DNA from: an uncultured Lachnospiraceae bacterium
GTDB lineage: Bacteria > Bacillota > Clostridia > Lachnospirales > Lachnospiraceae
Assembly (NCBI GenBank): GCA_902764045.1
Contig: CACWUI010000015.1
Span: 1 to 15,487, forward strand
Direction: 5' to 3'
Length of the DNA stretch: 15,487 nucleotides
The stretch's first letter is position 1, and each line of letters opens with the position of its first letter. This document shows positions 13,755-15,487 of the stretch, piece by piece. The notes beneath the pieces were generated by a model. The model saw nothing but the letters and a program-made list of their open reading frames with translations, made no database searches and was not told where the DNA came from. The position numbers and the translations under genes are program-made.

Positions 13755-14168
13755 ATGATAGATTTCGATGAATTTACAAAGATCGTAGAAGACGAGATAA
13801 AGCTTTTGCCAGGCTACGTCTTTGAAGACTTAAACGGCGGTGTTATCGTGGATGAAAAGGCTTACCTGCACCCCAAGCGCCTGGCGGATGACCTTTATAT
13901 CATGGGGACCTATTCCACAAGCCCGGTCATGGGGAAGCAGATAAAGATTTATTACGGCTCATTTGCCGCCACCATGGGAAACAGTTCCGCCAGGAGTGTC
14001 CAGGAAAAGGTGCGGGACACCCTGAGGCATGAATTTTTGCACCACATGGAGACACAGGCGGGATTTTTCGGGGACGGGACACTTATCGACGAGGACAAAA
14101 AAAGCATGGAGAATTATTATGCCATGCATAAGCAAAAAGAGGACAGGGATGAAGATAAAGGGAGTTAA
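13755..14168 (+). CDS. Zincin-like metallopeptidase family protein (DUF1025/PF06262-like)
   Basis: This 137-residue protein carries HEFLHH at residues 92-97, an HExxH zinc motif within the context TLRHEFLHHMETQAG. Small bacterial proteins of this kind are annotated as metallopeptidase family proteins; activity has seldom been shown, and the substrate is unknown. The preceding strand KQIKIYYGSF and the LADDLYIMGTYS segment fit the family. There is no signal peptide, so it should be cytoplasmic. ATG 13755 is chosen because AAAGGTG (13741-13747) lies 7 nt upstream; a TTG at 13749 is also in frame but directly touches that site. The C-terminus is a charged tail (KQKEDRDEDKGS). The last 20 bases overlap the GH5 gene, implying translational coupling. 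Confidence 0.78.
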   Translation: MIDFDEFTKIVEDEIKLLPGYVFEDLNGGVIVDEKAYLHPKRLADDLYIMGTYSTSPVMGKQIKIYYGSFAATMGNSSARSVQEKVRDTLRHEFLHHMETQAGFFGDGTLIDEDKKSMENYYAMHKQKEDRDEDKGS

Positions 14169-15276
14169 TTTGGGAAACTGGCTGGTGCTTGAAAAGTGGA
14201 TGGATCCGGAGCTTTTCGCCGGTACGGATGCGGAGGATGAGACATGGCTTGCAAGGCGGCTTTCCCCCGAAGAGCTGGAGTGCCGTTTAAAGGAACACAG
14301 GGAAACATATATAACCGAAAAGGATTTTGAGCAGATCGCAGGGTACGGTTTGAATCTTGTACGGATTCCCGTGCCTTATTTTATATTCGGCGGCAGAAAG
14401 CCCTTTGGAGGCGGCTGCATCGAATATCTTGACATGGCATTTGACTGGGGGGAAAAACACGGATTAAAGATCCTCATTGACCTGCATACCACTCCCGGAA
14501 ACCAGAACGGATATGATAACGGCGGCCTTGTGGGAGTCTGTAAATGGCGTAAGGATCCAAAGGAAGTGGTCTTTGTCCTGGAGGTATTAAAAAAACTTGC
14601 GGAAAGGTATGCCAAAAGAGAAGGACTTTTCGGCATAGAAGTGCTGAATGAGCCCATCAGCCTTCCGGTTTACCTGACGGCGCCCTCCACGGGAAAGGCA
14701 GTGGACAAGCAGGAAGCAAAGGGCTCGGGGCATGTGCCTTTAAGTTTTCTTCGCAGTTTTTACAAAGCGGCCTACAGGTCACTCAGGAATATCCTGCCTG
14801 AGGATAAGGCGATAGTTTTTCATGACGGCTTCAGGACCTCTCTTTGGGGGGATTTCTTTAAGAAAAACAACATGAAGAACGTGTATCTGGACACCCATAT
14901 CTACATTCAGGCAATGGAGATGTATGTGCCTCTGCACAATCTTGCCTGCTATAAAATGTACCTGAACTTTGAAAAGACCAGGGTGCGTCTGGCAAAAAAA
15001 GGCGTCAGGGTGATCGTGGGAGAATGGTGTATAAACAACAGGTATGCGGTGGAGTTTCAGAAGGAAAAGGGCATGAGCGACAAGCAGTACGAAACGGAGC
15101 GCCGCCGCCGTTTTAATGAGGTGGCGGATCTGGAGCTTGATGCCTGGAAAATGACGGACGGATGGATCTACTGGAGTTATAAGCTTTACCCCGACGGGGT
15201 TTACGAGGGGGATTCGGCCTGGAAGGAAAGCTGGGATTTCCGCAAATGCGTGGAGAACAGATGGCTCCATATGTGA
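14149..15276 (+). CDS. Cytoplasmic glycoside hydrolase family 5 (beta-glucanase/glucosidase-like)
   Basis: This 375-residue protein has the GH5 (clan A) TIM barrel signatures: GVNLGNWLVLEKWM at the N-terminus, NLVRIPVPYF (about 69-78), LIDLHTTPGNQNGYDNGG (about 109-126), the acid/base Glu168 in EVLNEP, His250 in YLDTHIY, and the nucleophile Glu292 in VIVGEWC. WIYWSYKL near the end is the barrel strand-8 tryptophan region. The GVNLGNWL start and HTTPGNQNG resemble exo-beta-1,3-glucanase-like members. There is no signal peptide, so it probably acts on imported oligosaccharides. The frame is open 40 codons upstream, but that part overlaps the metallopeptidase gene out of frame; ATG 14149, preceded by GAGGACAGG and overlapping by 20 nt, is the likely start. 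Confidence 0.88.
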   Translation: MKIKGVNLGNWLVLEKWMDPELFAGTDAEDETWLARRLSPEELECRLKEHRETYITEKDFEQIAGYGLNLVRIPVPYFIFGGRKPFGGGCIEYLDMAFDWGEKHGLKILIDLHTTPGNQNGYDNGGLVGVCKWRKDPKEVVFVLEVLKKLAERYAKREGLFGIEVLNEPISLPVYLTAPSTGKAVDKQEAKGSGHVPLSFLRSFYKAAYRSLRNILPEDKAIVFHDGFRTSLWGDFFKKNNMKNVYLDTHIYIQAMEMYVPLHNLACYKMYLNFEKTRVRLAKKGVRVIVGEWCINNRYAVEFQKEKGMSDKQYETERRRRFNEVADLELDAWKMTDGWIYWSYKLYPDGVYEGDSAWKESWDFRKCVENRWLHM

Positions 15277-15281
15277 CGTGA

Positions 15282-15480
15282 GGCTTTTCCCGGTATATTA
15301 CACTGATTAATTCGTTGATTTTGACAACTTGGTATATTTTTTCGTGCAGATCTGAAAAAATTTCGCAGAAAATTCCTTAGGAATTTTCAGAAATTTTTAC
15401 AAGAAAGCCGGAAAAATAGGCCACCTGTCAAAAGCAACGCAATTAATTCAGTGTTTGTACCGGCGAAAAACCTTTTTTAT
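15282..15480. repeat. Long imperfect palindrome (about 190 bp) with an outer T-run
   Basis: GGCTTTTC-CCGGTA at 15282-15295 pairs with TACCGGCGAAAAACC ending at 15472; CACTGATTAATTCGTTG pairs with CAACGCAATTAATTCAGTG; ATTTTGACA with TGTCAAAAG; GAAAAAATTTC with GAAATTTTTAC; and the centre is AAAATTCC-TTA-GGAATTTT (15369-15387). Small bulges interrupt the arms. It begins 6 bp after the GH5 stop and ends in CCTTTTTTATTTTTTT, so it could serve as a very long-stemmed terminator. Its sequence is not clearly related to the other two long palindromes. Nothing else is seen in 15277-15487. Confidence 0.82.
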
Positions 15481-15487
15481 TTTTTTA

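Noticed and set aside
14029..14148. N-terminal extension of the GH5 reading frame
   Set aside because: The extra 40 codons overlap the metallopeptidase gene in another frame and are Arg/Thr/Ser-rich without GH5 character; ATG 14149 gives the family's normal start.

Overview
The window looks like a near-origin chromosomal segment from a Firmicute of the Lachnospiraceae (Clostridia) type; the genus cannot be fixed from sequence alone. Reasons are the gene order mnmG-rsmG-(insert)-parA-parB-serS, four perfect copies of the Firmicute parS palindrome, strong AGGAGG-type ribosome binding sites, a large pyruvate:ferredoxin oxidoreductase (anaerobic fermentative metabolism), a clostridial KamA-family radical SAM enzyme, and REP-like GGGGAC(A/G)GTT palindromes.

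Layout. 1-1534: 3' part of mnmG (cut by the window edge) followed after 2 nt by rsmG. 1535-2990: a parS region with four identical 16-bp parS sites (1547, 1900, 2202, 2976), a ~213-bp imperfect palindrome, and a minus-strand membrane-anchored alpha/beta hydrolase gene that carries one parS inside its codons. 3020-6064: parA, parB and serS, closely packed. 6065-6503: a 280-bp imperfect palindrome related at its centre to the first one, then a ~39-bp tandem repeat array. 6504-6812: thioredoxin on the minus strand. 7062-10586: nifJ/PFOR. 10587-10915: a series of hairpins, including an exact 28-bp direct repeat, leading into tRNA-Arg(CCU). 11055-12161: KamA-like radical SAM gene, followed by the first codons of a lost family 2 glycosyltransferase gene. 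12354-12424: tRNA-Cys(GCA). 12610-13524: nucleotidyltransferase with a very long terminator hairpin. 13755-15276: an HExxH metallopeptidase-family protein overlapping a cytoplasmic GH5 glycosidase. 15282-15472: another ~190-bp imperfect palindrome.

How it fits together. ParA and ParB with the clustered parS sites form the chromosome segregation module; one parS sits just downstream of the parA -10 element and suggests autoregulation. mnmG and rsmG modify tRNA and rRNA, and serS charges tRNA-Ser. Thioredoxin and PFOR are divergently arranged and share a ~250-bp intergenic region. The 3' part is a set of short, apparently independent transcription units with their own promoters.

The most unusual content is non-coding: long imperfect palindromes (~190-280 bp) just after transcription units. 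Two of them share a recognisable core of about 65 bp although their arms differ in sequence, and both of these lie between convergent genes. No complete new defence or mobile system is visible; the genes themselves belong to known families.
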